From the NCBI GenBank assembly GCA_024138015.1, contig JAMXBB010000010.1, positions 76,319,541 to 76,383,540 of the forward strand: a DNA stretch of 64,000 nucleotides, in the 5' to 3' direction. The stretch is from Lumnitzera littorea (lineage: Eukaryota > Streptophyta > Magnoliopsida > Myrtales > Combretaceae). Both the position numbers and the translations under genes were made by a program. The stretch's first letter is position 1, and each line of letters opens with the position of its first letter. Positions 1 to 10,977 of this stretch are shown piece by piece. A model generated the notes under the pieces. That model was given only the letters and a program-made list of their open reading frames with translations. It searched no databases and was not told where the DNA came from.

Positions 1-800
1 TTAATAAGCTCAAAATCAATAGCTTTTTCTATAAATATATAAGCCTACTTGAGAAAAATTGAATGTAGGCGAACCGATTTAACGATCTGTATTCTAAATT
101 TACAAAGTCTATTCTCTTTGAATCGTTTTAATATATGAACTAAATTTCTTAAATACTATAACTTAATCCAATAGTTAAACCTAAATAAATAATAAGCACC
201 TTTTAACCTCACTTACAACGTTAGGTTGGACCACCACGGTTCCAAAACCATAATGGTTAAGAAAAAGGTTTGATCTTATATAATCATATCTGCCAAAGGG
301 ACGTTCCATCAAGTTGCTATGCCTATTGCTTTAGCCTGTACTAACGAACCACATAATTTTTTCCCCTTTAATAACACACTGAATTATTTGCCATACATAT
401 TTAATTTCTTAGAAAAAAAAAAAGAAAAAAACAGCAACTCGCCAAGGTACATGTCATTCAATTTTATCAACCACCATGACTTTATTATATTTCTAAGTAC
501 GGATTCTTCATCCATTATTGTTTCCGTCCTGGAAGATATACCTGGATTTTTTATACAATGAATCGGATAAAGTACGATGTGGAAATAAGTAATTGATGCA
601 ATGACGTTTTATCAAATTCATTAGGTATATCATCAACAAAATAATGTTTTTTTCAAATAATCCGATTAGTTGTTGGCCAAAAAAATAAATAATAATAACC
701 CAATTAGTCATTCCCACAAGCATCAATCTTATCGGCCATTCATATCCCTTATACTTTTTTTTTTTTATTTTTTCAAATGGAATATTTTTTTATTTTTTAT

Positions 801-1036
801 TTTAATGTGAAAGTCACAGTTAATGTTTTCGTCAACAGACAATAAAACGTTTTATTGCTTAAGGAAGAAGATGATGTCTTACCACTTTTAAGAGTATTAT
901 TTTTTTCAAATAAAATATATATATATATATATATATTTTAATGTGAAAGTCACAGTTAATGATTTCGTCAAGAGACAATAAAACGTTTTATTGCTTAAAG
1001 GAAGAAGATGATGTCTTACCACTTTTAAGAGTATTA
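801..1036. repeat. Direct duplication of a ~99-bp segment
   Basis: A segment starting TTTAATGTGAAAGTCAC occurs at 801-899 and again at 937-1036 with only a few differences (for example TGTTTTCGTCAAC against TGATTTCGTCAAG). The copies are separated by about 37 bases that are mostly a TA microsatellite. Seen directly. It looks like a local tandem duplication that may have arisen at the TA tract. No function is visible. Confidence 0.9.
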
Positions 1037-1434
1037 AAATACATCCTCACCATGTCTCTGTAAAATCTAATATAAAAATCCGGCATGCTAAGATATTTTA
1101 ATATAAAATAAATATTATCGCAGTGCTTTCTTTCAGTTCATAATCCCATCTCCATACAATAATATAGAAATTAGATATTCCCTTCAACTGGCTTTTAACA
1201 CTTCCATTCATTTCATTTTTCCCTTTCTAAAAGATTCAATCCCAACAAATTATACCTCTCAAGAGTCCTCTACATCCACAAAATTTCTCATTATCATTAC
1301 CAAAACGAGAGGTAAGATGAAAATAGTGGAAAGACTGGCTTGATAATCTTGCTCACACTAAACCAGACAAATAATTATAAGTAACTATACTAAAATATTT
1401 CATCAGTTCTTGAGTTATACATGAACGTCTACAT

Positions 1435-1507
1435 TTTTTTTTTTTTTTTTTTGTAAGAGAAATATAGAAATATACCCAACAACAAAAAAAAAAAAAAAAA
1501 AAAAAAA
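1435..1507. repeat. Inverted poly-T / poly-A pair
   Basis: About 19 T residues (1435-1453) are followed, after some 35 bases, by more than 20 A residues (to 1507). On one strand the two tracts could pair into a hairpin. It may instead be two A-tails in opposite orientation. Homopolymer length is uncertain in assembled sequence. Confidence 0.5.
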
Positions 1508-1633
1508 CCTTGCTCATAATGATCCTATTAGCACACCATTCCATCCATTATATTGCAATCATTTCAATAATTAAGGATTGAACAGTCTGATCCACGATTT
1601 GATAATAGACTTATAAAATGAAAAATTAAAAGT

Positions 1634-1822
1634 CTAGAAAGCATAAGTTTTGCTTAACTTCGGTGAGTCAGCAATTTTGAGAGTCCGCTCAATAAGCTTT
1701 CTGGCTTTTCTGCTCTTCATCTCAACTCTCATGCTGTCGGTCTTCTCTACTTTAACATAAGGCTGCTTCATCTTCAAAAACTTCATCAATTTAGACGCCA
1801 ATCTGTTCATACCCAAAGCCAT
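1634..1822 (-). CDS. Small basic protein, unrecognised (62 aa)
   Basis: This is an open frame of 62 codons from ATG at 1822 to TAG at 1634. It begins MALGMNRLASKLMK and ends KLSKTYAF. It is rich in Lys, Arg and Met and contains the basic stretch MKSRKARKLIERTLK. I see no signal peptide or membrane segment. The frame is free of the TAG decay that marks the transposons. Just upstream on the minus strand (about 1852-2000) lies a very T-rich tract ending in GAAAACAG, which looks like an intron end. This frame may therefore be the last exon of a gene whose 5' part lies toward 2.2 kb. A TATA-like element sits near 2280 on the same strand. I do not recognise the family. A chance ORF cannot be excluded. 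Confidence 0.4.
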   Translation of the reverse strand: MALGMNRLASKLMKFLKMKQPYVKVEKTDSMRVEMKSRKARKLIERTLKIADSPKLSKTYAF

Positions 1823-2264
1823 CAACCACTTCTAATATATGACCCCTTATCCTGTTTTCAAAAATTAAATAGAGGGTCATAAATGAAAAAAATAAAAATA
1901 AAAATCTTTGAAATGCATGAAAAACATTAAATAAAAAAGAAGAAGAAAATTGGAAAAATATAAAAGGGATTTCTATGATCCCATCAAGGAGTAGTATAGT
2001 TATCATCTAACTGTGATGTTGATTGCAACAGTTAATGTAATAAGTATTTCAATTTAAATAATGGACTGTACTAGCCGCGGTCCAACTCAGGGATAATCAA
2101 AGAAAGGATTTTGACTGATGATGAAATATTTTAGAGCATAAATAACTCGAAGACCTTTTGTTGAGTTGAACTTTGGGATTGAAATAATCAAGAAAGGAGT
2201 GGTACCTATGGGTGCCTTGGAATAAAAAGGAGCAACGGTTGAAGTTGGATGGTTAAGTGAACTG

Positions 2265-2305
2265 TATATATATGTATGTATATATATAGAGAGAGAGAGA
2301 GGGAG
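2265..2305 (-). promoter_or_regulatory. Possible TATA promoter with CT microsatellite
   Basis: On the minus strand a CTCTCTCTCTCT run is followed by CTATATATACATACATATATA and then by a pyrimidine-containing, leader-like sequence. CT repeats beside TATA elements are common in plant core promoters. The arrangement would drive transcription toward the 62-codon frame at 1822-1634. The role is inferred, and a simple-sequence repeat is the alternative. Confidence 0.3.
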
Positions 2306-2349
2306 CTTTGAAGGCGGACCACGTAACGAGTTATGAGTGGTAGCCATTA

Positions 2350-2732
2350 ACTAGAAGCTTGCACAGTGCAAGGCAGGATTTTGGCTCAAAATTTTACGAA
2401 GATTTCCTTCCAATTTTTGGATAGGAGGGGCAATCGAAAGAGGAAGAGAATTATTATATTATGTTGAACTCGTAGTGAAATAAAATCCAAGAATATCAAG
2501 GCAAACTATTATACAAACTTAAGTAACTCGTAGTGAAGTAACTATGTTACTTCATTTCTCTTTGAGGTAAATTGCAAATATTATACAATTTAAGGGAAAG
2601 AAAATTCAAATTTGGTCCACACTAATGCGAGATTAATATTCGTATTACTAGATTATAATAGTTTTAGCAAATTGAGTACCTAAAGTAACAAATCTTTTAA
2701 ACATTTTGCTTTTTAAATTCTTATGTACATAT
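2350..2732. other. Intergenic, no gene seen
   Basis: AT-rich sequence with no coding frame I can support. It ends at CATAT (2728-2732), the five bases immediately left of the first LTR. These would be the left target-site duplication of element C. The right copy lies beyond the window. Confidence 0.5.
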
Positions 2733-3120
2733 TGTTGGTAAGGCTTTTTGAATATGGGCTCTTTAAACCCATCATGACCTAACAACTTCTAACGAGTTGC
2801 CCTCAACCTAGGCCCAAAACACGACTTACATAGCTATAATAGGCCTCTAATGGCTATAATGACTTTGGATATGGTTAAAAAACTAAGTCAAACAATTAAC
2901 TCTCATATTTATAGATCGACGTTAGACGTTGTGACCCCATTCTCCAACACTTGTGGATATAGCTTTATCCACTAACTCCTCTCTAACTGCTGGCTCCACT
3001 CCTCTATAAATATAAGGCTAATACCTAACGATAACTTACTTGACACTTTGTATACTTAAGCCTATATTGTTTTTTGAGTACTCTTACTCTCTCCAAATAC
3101 TCGCCTAACTTAAGCATTAG
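2733..3120 (+). repeat. Element C 5' LTR, first part
   Basis: Starts TGTTGGTAAGGC after the possible duplication CATAT. A TATAAATA box lies at 3005-3012 in a CCTCTATAAATATAAGG context, typical of an LTR promoter reading rightward. The LTR is cut at 3120 by solo LTR R1, and its remnant end is at 14259-14285. Only one LTR of C is in the window, so the boundary is inferred. Confidence 0.6.
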
Positions 3121-4756
3121 TGTTATGTTTCGAAATCATAGAGTCGCAATAATCCCATTGTATAAACCAACCTATAATAGTAATTGAACTCATAGTCCCT
3201 ATAATAGATAAAATTTATACAAAGCGTCCACGACTTTTCGCTTTAAAATAAACAACTTAATTAAAATTTAAGCTAAAATTTACATAAAAAGTTAGAATAA
3301 TAATTCATATATATATATGTATATATAATTATATCCATATTGTCTTGAAATCCCAAGAAATTACACATACTACAATAGTCAACTAACTTATATCTCACAT
3401 ATCAATTCATAACTTAAAAGTACTAACAAGACATTTAAAAGACTCGATCGTATTGCCATTTGATCCTCACTCCCCATAGCTTCACAAGAGAACTGACATC
3501 GGGATAATTATATCGCAACATGTCAATTAGAACCTATAAGAAAATCTATAAGGGCATGAGTAACCATAACTCAGTAAGTTAGATTAGAGACTTATGAATG
3601 TATAACGAACATAAACAAAGTTATCAAACAATTAATTATATGCAATACAGCAAGCAAGTACCATCACACAACGTGATCCAATCCATTGTGAAATTAAAGT
3701 AATTTCACCCGCTTTAATCCATGTTGAGTTTTCATGTTTATGCAACAGTTTACAACCAAATCCAAGTTTGTGCGATGGAAACATCACTCCTCCCATGACT
3801 ATCTTTCGAACCATTGCCCTCATCCTCATTACGACCTTCTCTCTTATTACTTAGTTCGGTTAAGGATGAGAAAGAGACTATTATGATATCTAGCACTATC
3901 TTTTTTAAAGGTATCGATGTTTGATTGGAAAATCCTAATGATCTCCTAAAGAGTTACAATGCATGTCTAATTAGGGTATTTATGTCGATTATGATTAAGT
4001 ACGGTTTAAGGTGATTAAACAATTTCACATCATTCAATTCATATCAATCACCAAACACAACACAGATTTCAGCATGAAATTAGATACGCAAACACATGCA
4101 TATATAGATACTTACAAACATAGTCATATATAATCCTAAGCCTTCGAGTAATTTGAAATAGTATTCCAAAATATAAAGAAGTATCAAACTCAACTTACTT
4201 AGAATCCTCTATTCGCTCACTCACTTGTCGTAGGTCAACTCGTCTTTGTGTGTTCTATAATATAAATATGCTTTTAGTATTTATATCTTAATGATATATA
4301 TATTCTATATTATAATTTAACTCAATTCTTCATATATATGTATTATTTATGACCGATTCATTCTAGGTTAGTTTAGTATTCAATTTCCAAATCTAGTTTC
4401 GATTTAGGTTCTAAATAAATTCTAACTACGAGTATTCTACTTAAATCCTAAAAATACAATCTGAATCCTAATGTGAAATTAATCACATTAGGCTCAAGTC
4501 TCATAAGTTTCACTTTTAGTCATTAATTAATATTTTAATCTATACAATACACTCTAATCCTTATTTATGTATCGAATTTACTCTTAGTGTGAGAAAATTT
4601 TACATTTTTCATATAATTACCTAGATTTATATTTTGTACCAGACTTATTATATATTAATATTATTATTATATTATCCATTTTAAATTATTATTTTATATT
4701 TATTATAATTCCAATTCTACATACTCTTAAAATTACATATATTATTACATAATACT

Positions 4757-4786
4757 TGATAAGGGATTAAAGCTTTGATACTAATA
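4757..4786 (-). repeat. Extra LTR-end plus primer-site copy at the edge of A
   Basis: Reading right to left on the minus strand, the 3' LTR ends in CCCTTATCA and continues TATTAGTATCAAAGCTTT, a copy of the primer binding site. It then ends again in AATCCCTTATCA before the flank. The same primer-site sequence sits next to the 5' LTR at 7751-7767. The 3' LTR therefore carries a 30-bp terminal addition holding a PBS copy. An aberrant second-strand jump during reverse transcription is a plausible origin. Confidence 0.6.
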
Positions 4787-5702
4787 TGATAAGGGATCAA
4801 AGGATCGATCCAAAAAGAAATGGTAGTGGATCTCGAACGAAAGAACAAGAATGGGTATTCAAAAGGAAAATGGGTATGAGAAATAGGAAGGTTTTTGAGA
4901 GTGAATGTAAATAGATATAACTCATCAAGACATAAACACAATCAAGGGTTTGAGCTCAAAATAGAGTTTGATACGACTTACGAATAATAAATGTTGCTTG
5001 AGGTTTTAAATGAAGGTTAGATGCAACTCATTAATCGGTTCAAATGAAAGGGTTCACCACAATCTAAGGACAAGATTGATAAGAACGTAGGGATGATTAA
5101 AGAGTATGATCAACACTCGATAATTTGGCAAATGCTAACTCAAGTATAGCCTAACTTGAAAGAGGAAAGTTTCACCCCCTGTATATAATTCTGTATATCT
5201 ATCCGTCTATCTATATTTGTACAAATGTTGCTATTTATAGTAAGTCTTAAACCTTAGTGGCAAAACTGTAAATAATGTATAAGGCCTTAAACCCTAACAA
5301 ATTGGGCCCATAAATAAAATGAAGGGAAACATATATAAGAATACAAAACTGTGTGTTTTATAGGACTCGACATGCAGTCACTTAGCATGAAGTCACTTAA
5401 CATGTCTTTGGAAGAGTAGTATTAGAACCGAATAGCGTTAGCAGTTGGATGTCCGGGTCCGAGAAAGGGTCCCTGACGTCTCGCATGTCTTGGCTAAGAC
5501 ACTAGAGAGGTCGGCCCGCAATTACCGAGTCATAGAATCAGTCAGCACGAGTCTCTCTTTGATGTGCCAAGTGGTTCTTTGGTTTCGATTACTTGGCCGT
5601 GTGATCTCTCGGTACTTTGGTTGACGACAGGCCTGATGTCAAGTGTTCATCTTCCTTCCTCTTAGCCTCGACTTGGATGTGGTCAGAGGTTGATTCCCAT
5701 CA
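4787..5702 (-). repeat. Element A 3' LTR
   Basis: Runs TGATAAGGGATCAAAGG ... GATTCCCATCA on the plus strand. On the minus strand it starts TGATGGGAATC, like the LTRs of B, E and D (TGATRGGAATC or close). It aligns to 7768-8670 throughout with scattered, mostly transition differences. Confidence 0.8.
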
Positions 5703-5923
5703 TTACCGCGGGTTTGAAAAGAAGTTGTCCTTGACATTAAGTGTTGAGTATGGGCCGAAATGTCGAATAAGCTTCTCTTCCCTTTTCTCTTAACCATGGG
5801 TGTTTAATGTCTCTAAATTTCCTCAACGCTCATGAGGGTTAAGCAATAGCTCTTCCCATCCTTCCGAATAGTGTAAGTGTTGAGGAAGCCATCATGGATC
5901 ACTTTTTAGTCATACTCCTAAGG

Positions 5924-6196
5924 TTAGCTAAGAAGTAAATTCATGGAATTCATAAGAACCACATCGAACTCAATCTCATCTTTGTACTGTCCCACCTTGA
6001 ATGCAATCCGAGTGTGCTTATGTATATAGACCATACCCTTGTCATTAAACCACTTTAATCCATAGGGTCGGGGATGTGGGTAGGTTAGCAACTTCATCTT
6101 TTCCACTGTCTCGACAGAGACACTGTTGGTGTAGCTACCTCCATTGATAACTAGAGAACAAGTCTTCCTGTACATTAGGCACTGCATATGAAACAA
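5924..6196 (-). pseudogene. Element A protease (retropepsin)
   Basis: An open stretch of about 90 codons with the gypsy protease signature. SLVINGGSYTNSVS corresponds to the active-site loop, followed by a SVETVEKMKL helix, a PHPRPYGLKWFNDKG segment and a DVVLMNSMNLLLS end. The active-site Asp position reads Asn (INGGS rather than IDGGS), a G-to-A change, so the enzyme would be inactive. Weak continuation toward 5715 gives a segment beginning NTYTIRKDGKSYCLTLMS, after which the LTR starts. No RT follows. Related proteases occur in B and D. Confidence 0.7.
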
Positions 6197-6229
6197 ATTT
6201 TCCCTTTATCCGAGATCTGCCTTCAGGTC

Positions 6230-7555
6230 GACTTTTATTGCCATAATTAAGAGTTTATCGAAGTCCTCGAGATAGACATTTTCTTTTATCAACTGGTCAT
6301 TCGAGCTCTTGTTACTCTAAATCTTTATTTGAGCCTCAAGCCCTTTACCCTTCAAGACCATGACTCTTTTATTTGGGCATTAGGACGCAATATGTCCATA
6401 GCCTAAGTATTTGAAGCATTTCACTTCTCGGTCCTTGTTGCCGGGTGTCTTCTCTTTCTCAGTAATCTTTTTTTTTTTTTTTTTGGCATGGGTTGGTCAG
6501 CTAGGCTCTCCTTTCTCTATCTTCTTTTCTTGCCTTCTCTCGGCATACCTCTCAGGCTTAGGGCTGCCTTGTTGAGGTCGGCTACTCGACCTTTGATGCT
6601 TTCTTCTCCTTTGCCTCTCTACTTTTAATGCCAAATTAATTATCTCATCTGAAGAGTTGAACGGTTGCAATTCAACTATATTGGCAATGTCATCTTGGAG
6701 TCCCCTCAGGAATTTAGCAATGGTATGGTCCTATGGCTTGGCAATTTCACATCTAGTCACCAAGGCCTTAAACTCTTGCAAATACTCTTCAATAGTATTT
6801 TGACCTTATCTTAAGTGTTAGAAAGCATGGAGCATCTCCTGCTTGAAATAAGTTGGCACAAAGCGTTAGTTCATCAATCTTTTCATAAGCCTCCAAGTTC
6901 TGATCGGCTCTTCTCCTTTAGCATCTCGCTTGGTAACCAGCTTATCCCACTAAAGACTTGTGTATTCAATAAGGGATAGTAAAGTTAGCTTAACCTTTGT
7001 TCGATCATCACACTCGTAGCACTCGAACTATTTCTTGACTCGGGGAACCTAGTCAAGGAACTCTTCAGGTTGGCTATTTCCATAGAAGGTCAGCAACTTA
7101 AGCTTTATATTGTCAAGTCCTCAGCCAGGTGCTCGAGATTCATCCTTTGCATTCCAAATCGATTGGTTCTCCTCGATTCGGCTACTTCTATTAGAGCTCT
7201 GCTCGGCCATGTTCCTTCTTGGCCTTGACTCTCTTCTCCAGGCTTCTTAATTTGTTTCGGAGTCAACATTCCTATCATTTCTTCCTCTCGGCATTGGATG
7301 GTTTTCTCTTCTTTTCTGCTCGATAGCTCTTCCCTGCTATCGGTCATCATGATTAAGTTCATTAGAACCACTTTCACTTGTGGGTGTCCTCTCCCTTCTT
7401 TCCTCTTAGCCATTATGTCTGTAGCCTCTGACAAACCTAGTAAGCTCCTGAATAGAGTTGGTGAGATTCTGAATCTGGAACTCCAAGTTGTCGACATGTC
7501 GCCTCAAGCTTCCATGAGGACTGTCCCTAGTGTTGTTGATACTATCCTTCGACAT
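6230..7555 (-). pseudogene. Element A gag with zinc knuckle, broken
   Basis: Starts at ATG 7555 (MSKDSINNTRDSPHGS), after the leader and primer site. The reading is broken by several stops and frame changes. Near 6395-6435 it gives CFKYLGYGHIAS followed by a stop and CP, a CCHC zinc knuckle whose second Cys is Tyr. Position between primer site and protease, and the gag-like basic C-terminus, support the call. Frames of reverse-strand fragments at 7105-7497 are unreliable. The protein would package element RNA in a virus-like particle. Confidence 0.6.
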
Positions 7556-7750
7556 TCTTGTTCGTATAGTAATTTACTAGAAAATTGAAGAAACAACAAA
7601 ACAAAATTACAGTTACTTAGAAACAACCACTATTCGGCTTCTACAGCTACTTACTACTACGAACAACACATTACATTACAGAACAATGATTAACCAAAAT
7701 GTTAGAACCACAAATCTACTTTGAAGAACACTAGCATACGTGTCTCCCCA

Positions 7751-7767
7751 AAGCTTTGATACTAATA
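7751..7767 (-). other. Element A primer binding site (tRNA-iMet type)
   Basis: On the minus strand, directly after the 5' LTR end ...CCCTTATCA, the sequence reads TATTAGTATCAAAGCTTT. This is the common plant TTGGTATCAGAGC primer site with two G-to-A changes. Confidence 0.7.
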
Positions 7768-8670
7768 TGATAAGGGATCAAAGGATTGATCCAGAAAGAA
7801 ATGGCAGTGATTTTGGAACGAAAGAATAGGAATGGGTATTTAAAAGGTAAATAAGTACAAGGAACAGGAAGGTTTTTTAAGGTGAATGTGAATAAATATA
7901 ACTCACCAAGACATAAACATGATCAGGAGTTTGAGCTCAAAATAGAGTTTGATACGACTTATGAAGAAGAAATGTTGCTCGAGGTTTCAAATGAAGGTTA
8001 GATGCAACTCATTGACTGGTTCAAATGAAAGGGGTTTACCACAATCTAAGGATAAGATTGATAAGAATGTAGGGAAGATTAAAGAGTATGATCAACACTC
8101 GATAATCTAGTAAATACTAACTCAAGTATAGCCTTGCTCGAAAGAGGAAAGTTTCACTCCCTGTATATATTTTTATATATCTATCCATCTATCTATATCT
8201 ATACAAATGTTGCTATTTATAGCAAGTCCTAAACCCTAAAAAACAAAACTGTAAATAATGTATAAGGCCTTAAACCTTAACGAATTAGACCCAAAAATAA
8301 AATGAAGGAAAACATATACAAGAATATAAAACTATACGTTTTATAAGATTCGGCATCTAGTTACTCAACATGTCTTGGGTAGAGTAATATTCGAACTGGA
8401 TGGGGTCGGTAGTTGGATGTCTGGGTCCGAGAAGGGGTCCCTAACGTCTCGCGTATATTGGCTAAGACACCAGAGAGGTTAGCTCACAATTACCGAGTCA
8501 TAGAATCAGTCGGCACGAGTCTCTCTCCAATGTGCCAAGTGGTTCTTTGGTTTTGATTACTCGGCCATGTGATCTCTTGACACTTCGGCTGACGATAGAC
8601 CTGATGTCGAGTATTCATCTTCCTTCCCCTTAGCATCGACTTGGATGTAGTCGGAGGCCGATTCCCATCA
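7768..8670 (-). repeat. Element A 5' LTR
   Basis: Direct repeat of 4787-5702, about 903 bp, ending GATTCCCATCA before ATACC. On the minus strand it precedes the primer site, so it is the 5' LTR. Confidence 0.8.
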
Positions 8671-9689
8671 ATACCCCTAATAATCACATCTAACACCCTA
8701 AATACCATAATTATCATACCACATCATATATGAATATCTTAAAATACTTAATTATACACTAAATTGGTAATTACTTAATTAATCATTAATGAACCCCCAA
8801 AATAACTAATTATATATATTTTAAAGGCCTAAAAATCACTTAAAATGTTCAAAAATTCATTACTTAAAAAGAGCTTCGTAGTACTATTCTATATTCCCTA
8901 AGTAGTATATACAAAAATTTTGAGCATAAAACTATACTCCTAATGCTATTTATTTTTAAATCAAAACATATTGGGGTTTACACGATTTCTTAAGCACTAT
9001 ATATTTTCAGATATAATTAAATCAAACCAAAATTTTTTCCTAAATTTACATACAATAAAACATTAGAATAATAAAATTCATAATTTTCTAGATAAAATTA
9101 ATAATTTTAATAAATTATATAAAATTAAGTTGGAATCGGACTCACCTGGCTATTAGGTTTCTAGCCATCAGTGATGGTCCTAGGGGTGTTGGCTAGTCCA
9201 GGTGGTTGGTATAGGTTGTAGTGGTGGCGGCGGCGGTGGCAGTGGCGGTTTGGTTCCAATTGGTTGTAGGTTTGGTCCAATTGTTTTAATTGCGTAGATT
9301 TTTTATAATTTTTTAGAAAAATCCTAATCCTCTCTTATTTCTATTCTCTTTATTTTTTTCACTCTCCCAACTAACTAAATGAGCTACTGAAGAAGTTTGG
9401 GTATTTATAGAGCTTTAAGGGATTTTATTGCATTAAATTAAGTTGACAATTGGCTTATCTTCTTCCATTTTAACTTTCTAGTTATGTTAATTTAACTGGT
9501 TCAATTTTTTCTTTCTTCCCCTAACTTGCAATGACCTTAATCTAGACACTTCCCCACTTTCTAATTTTTCTTTGATTTTTTTATAATTTTCTTTATTTAT
9601 TTAGCATTTTTTAGGTATTTTGGGTAATTTTTTGTATTTTCACCTATACATAAATACATATGGAGTACAAATATGTATTTTATAATCTT

Positions 9690-10384
9690 TATCAAGATTA
9701 TTTTTATGCAATGAAATTTTTTTTCTCTAAAGTTATGTTTGACGTTTTGAATTCTTTCTCTTTTATATTGAAATCTCCCAACAGCTAAAATTTTGAAGAT
9801 TATCTTTTATCTAACCGTTAGTTATTTAAGATAATTCCTTAGATATTTTTAAAGAGGATCTTGGTAATTTGAAATTCAAAAACGACTCTCCTTATCTTGT
9901 TTAAATCAAATAAACATCAATTTGTAACTACCAAATAAGCTTCTGATTTAAATTTAAAAAGATCTGCTTTTGTTAGCAACTTCTGAATAGGCCTCATGTT
10001 TAAAATTTGAAATTCTACAAAATCCGAATAAACCTTATCTTTATCCATTCTTATGCATATCTTGATTTATCCAAATATATTTTCACATAAAAATAATCTC
10101 CAAGGATCATGATTTCATCTTTAGTGAAACGGATTTAAATGTATTTTCTTAATACATTCAATCTAATAGAGCCAGTCCTTCAATAATTTGAATATGATTT
10201 AAAGTCATTTTCAATGTCATACTTCCAAACTTACCTTCTGCATAACCTTTTGAATGAGCTTCTGAATGCACCTCAATTTACAATTTTAAACTTTCTAAAG
10301 AACTTTTTGAATACCTACACACTTGTTAATTCATTAATGTTCTTCTCTTTTTGTTATCATCAAAATCCATGAGAAATATCTAAC
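9690..10384 (-). repeat. Copia 3' LTR, truncated
   Basis: Matches 13437-14258, for example TTTATATTGAAATCTCCCA in both copies. It lacks about 110 bases present at ~14004-14120, apparently lost between short AACCTTCTGAA repeats. It also lacks the counterpart of 12871-13436. It ends AATATCTAACA at 10384, followed by a pyrimidine tract that is a polypurine tract on the coding strand. Confidence 0.75.
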
Positions 10385-10977
10385 ATTATCCTCCTTTTTT
10401 ATGATAACAAAACATACGTATATAAAAAAACAGGTAACATTTCAATGTCTAATATAAACAACAAGAAAGAAACATTATTCGACAATAATGATAAATTATT
10501 TAATCTATTGTGCTGTCACACTTGTTAATTATGTTCAATACTTAATTGTTTTTGACCTTTCTCTCCCTTTTTGTTATCATAAAAAAACAATTATATATTT
10601 TTATAACAAAAACATTGAAGAACTTTTCTCCCCCTTTTTCTTATGAGAAGATAACCGATTTTTATAAAGGAAAAAAATAATAACACTTCTCTTCCTTAAG
10701 AAAATAGATCAATGTGATGTTTTTCCTAAAAAGAAACAAATTTCAACATCTTTCTTTTTCTCATTTTAAAAAGAGCTTCCCCTCAAAATGATACCAATTA
10801 TTTTATTATGATCAATAATGAAAAAGAACATGAAGAGCAAAATACGTATAGAATAAGATTACCATTCATTCCATACTTTCATTTCCAATGAGGAATTATT
10901 GATTAAGAATTACTTCCAATTAAATTTTGCCCCATAACCTGCAACCACTAAAAGAACGATCAAACATTCTTAGAAAC
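10385..10977 (-). other. Copia 3' noncoding region
   Basis: AT-rich sequence with several CTCCCCCTTTTTGTTATCAT-like stretches, that is, purine-rich tracts on the coding strand. No coding similarity is visible. Polymerase genes that would normally lie here are absent. Confidence 0.5.

Larger units (their letters stand above)
1..1600. other. AT-rich left flank, no gene recognised
   Basis: This stretch is AT-rich, with homopolymer runs and a TA microsatellite near 915-936. The only open frames are short and full of Phe, Ile and Asn, as expected by chance. A T-rich, leader-like stretch ends near 1311 in GAGAGGTAAGATG, which resembles a plant splice donor, but I found no matching coding exon downstream. 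The TAG-rich transposon decay seen after 2733 is not evident here. I see nothing else I can support apart from the repeats listed separately. Confidence 0.5.
4757..8670 (-). mobile_element. Element A: gypsy element with gag and protease only
   Basis: Two ~0.9-kb LTRs (4787-5702 and 7768-8670) flank a minus-strand gag-protease region. The flanks ATACT (4752-4756) and ATACC (8671-8675) are a near-perfect 5-bp target duplication, if the left edge is set at 4757. The interior is only about 2.1 kb and has no RT, RNase H or integrase. Protease is followed by about 200 bases and then the 3' LTR. It is therefore a deletion derivative or non-autonomous element. It is inserted in R1. Confidence 0.75.
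3121..9690 (-). repeat. R1: Del/Tekay-like solo LTR, interrupted and truncated
   Basis: Begins TGTTATGTTTCGAAATC and matches R2 (24989-27697) along its length in the order 3121-4756 then 8676-~9690. Read on the minus strand, the terminus has the shape of the plant chromovirus LTR end (...TTCGGGGCGTAACA in R2). No primer site follows the minus-strand end, so this is a solo LTR. ATTAG at 3116-3120 would be its left target duplication. Element A splits it at 4757/8671. Its last ~300 bases relative to R2 are missing at the copia junction near 9690. A GGC/GGT-rich tract (9215-9250) matches the GGT tract of R2. Confidence 0.7.

Noticed and set aside
319..726. Short ORFs in the left flank
   Set aside because: AT-rich, overlapping on both strands, rich in Phe, Ile and Asn, with no motif and no promoter context.
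2087..2347. 86-codon minus-strand ORF beginning MATTHNSLRG
   Set aside because: It translates the CT/TA microsatellite and the putative promoter region itself; the protein is low complexity and unlikely to be real.
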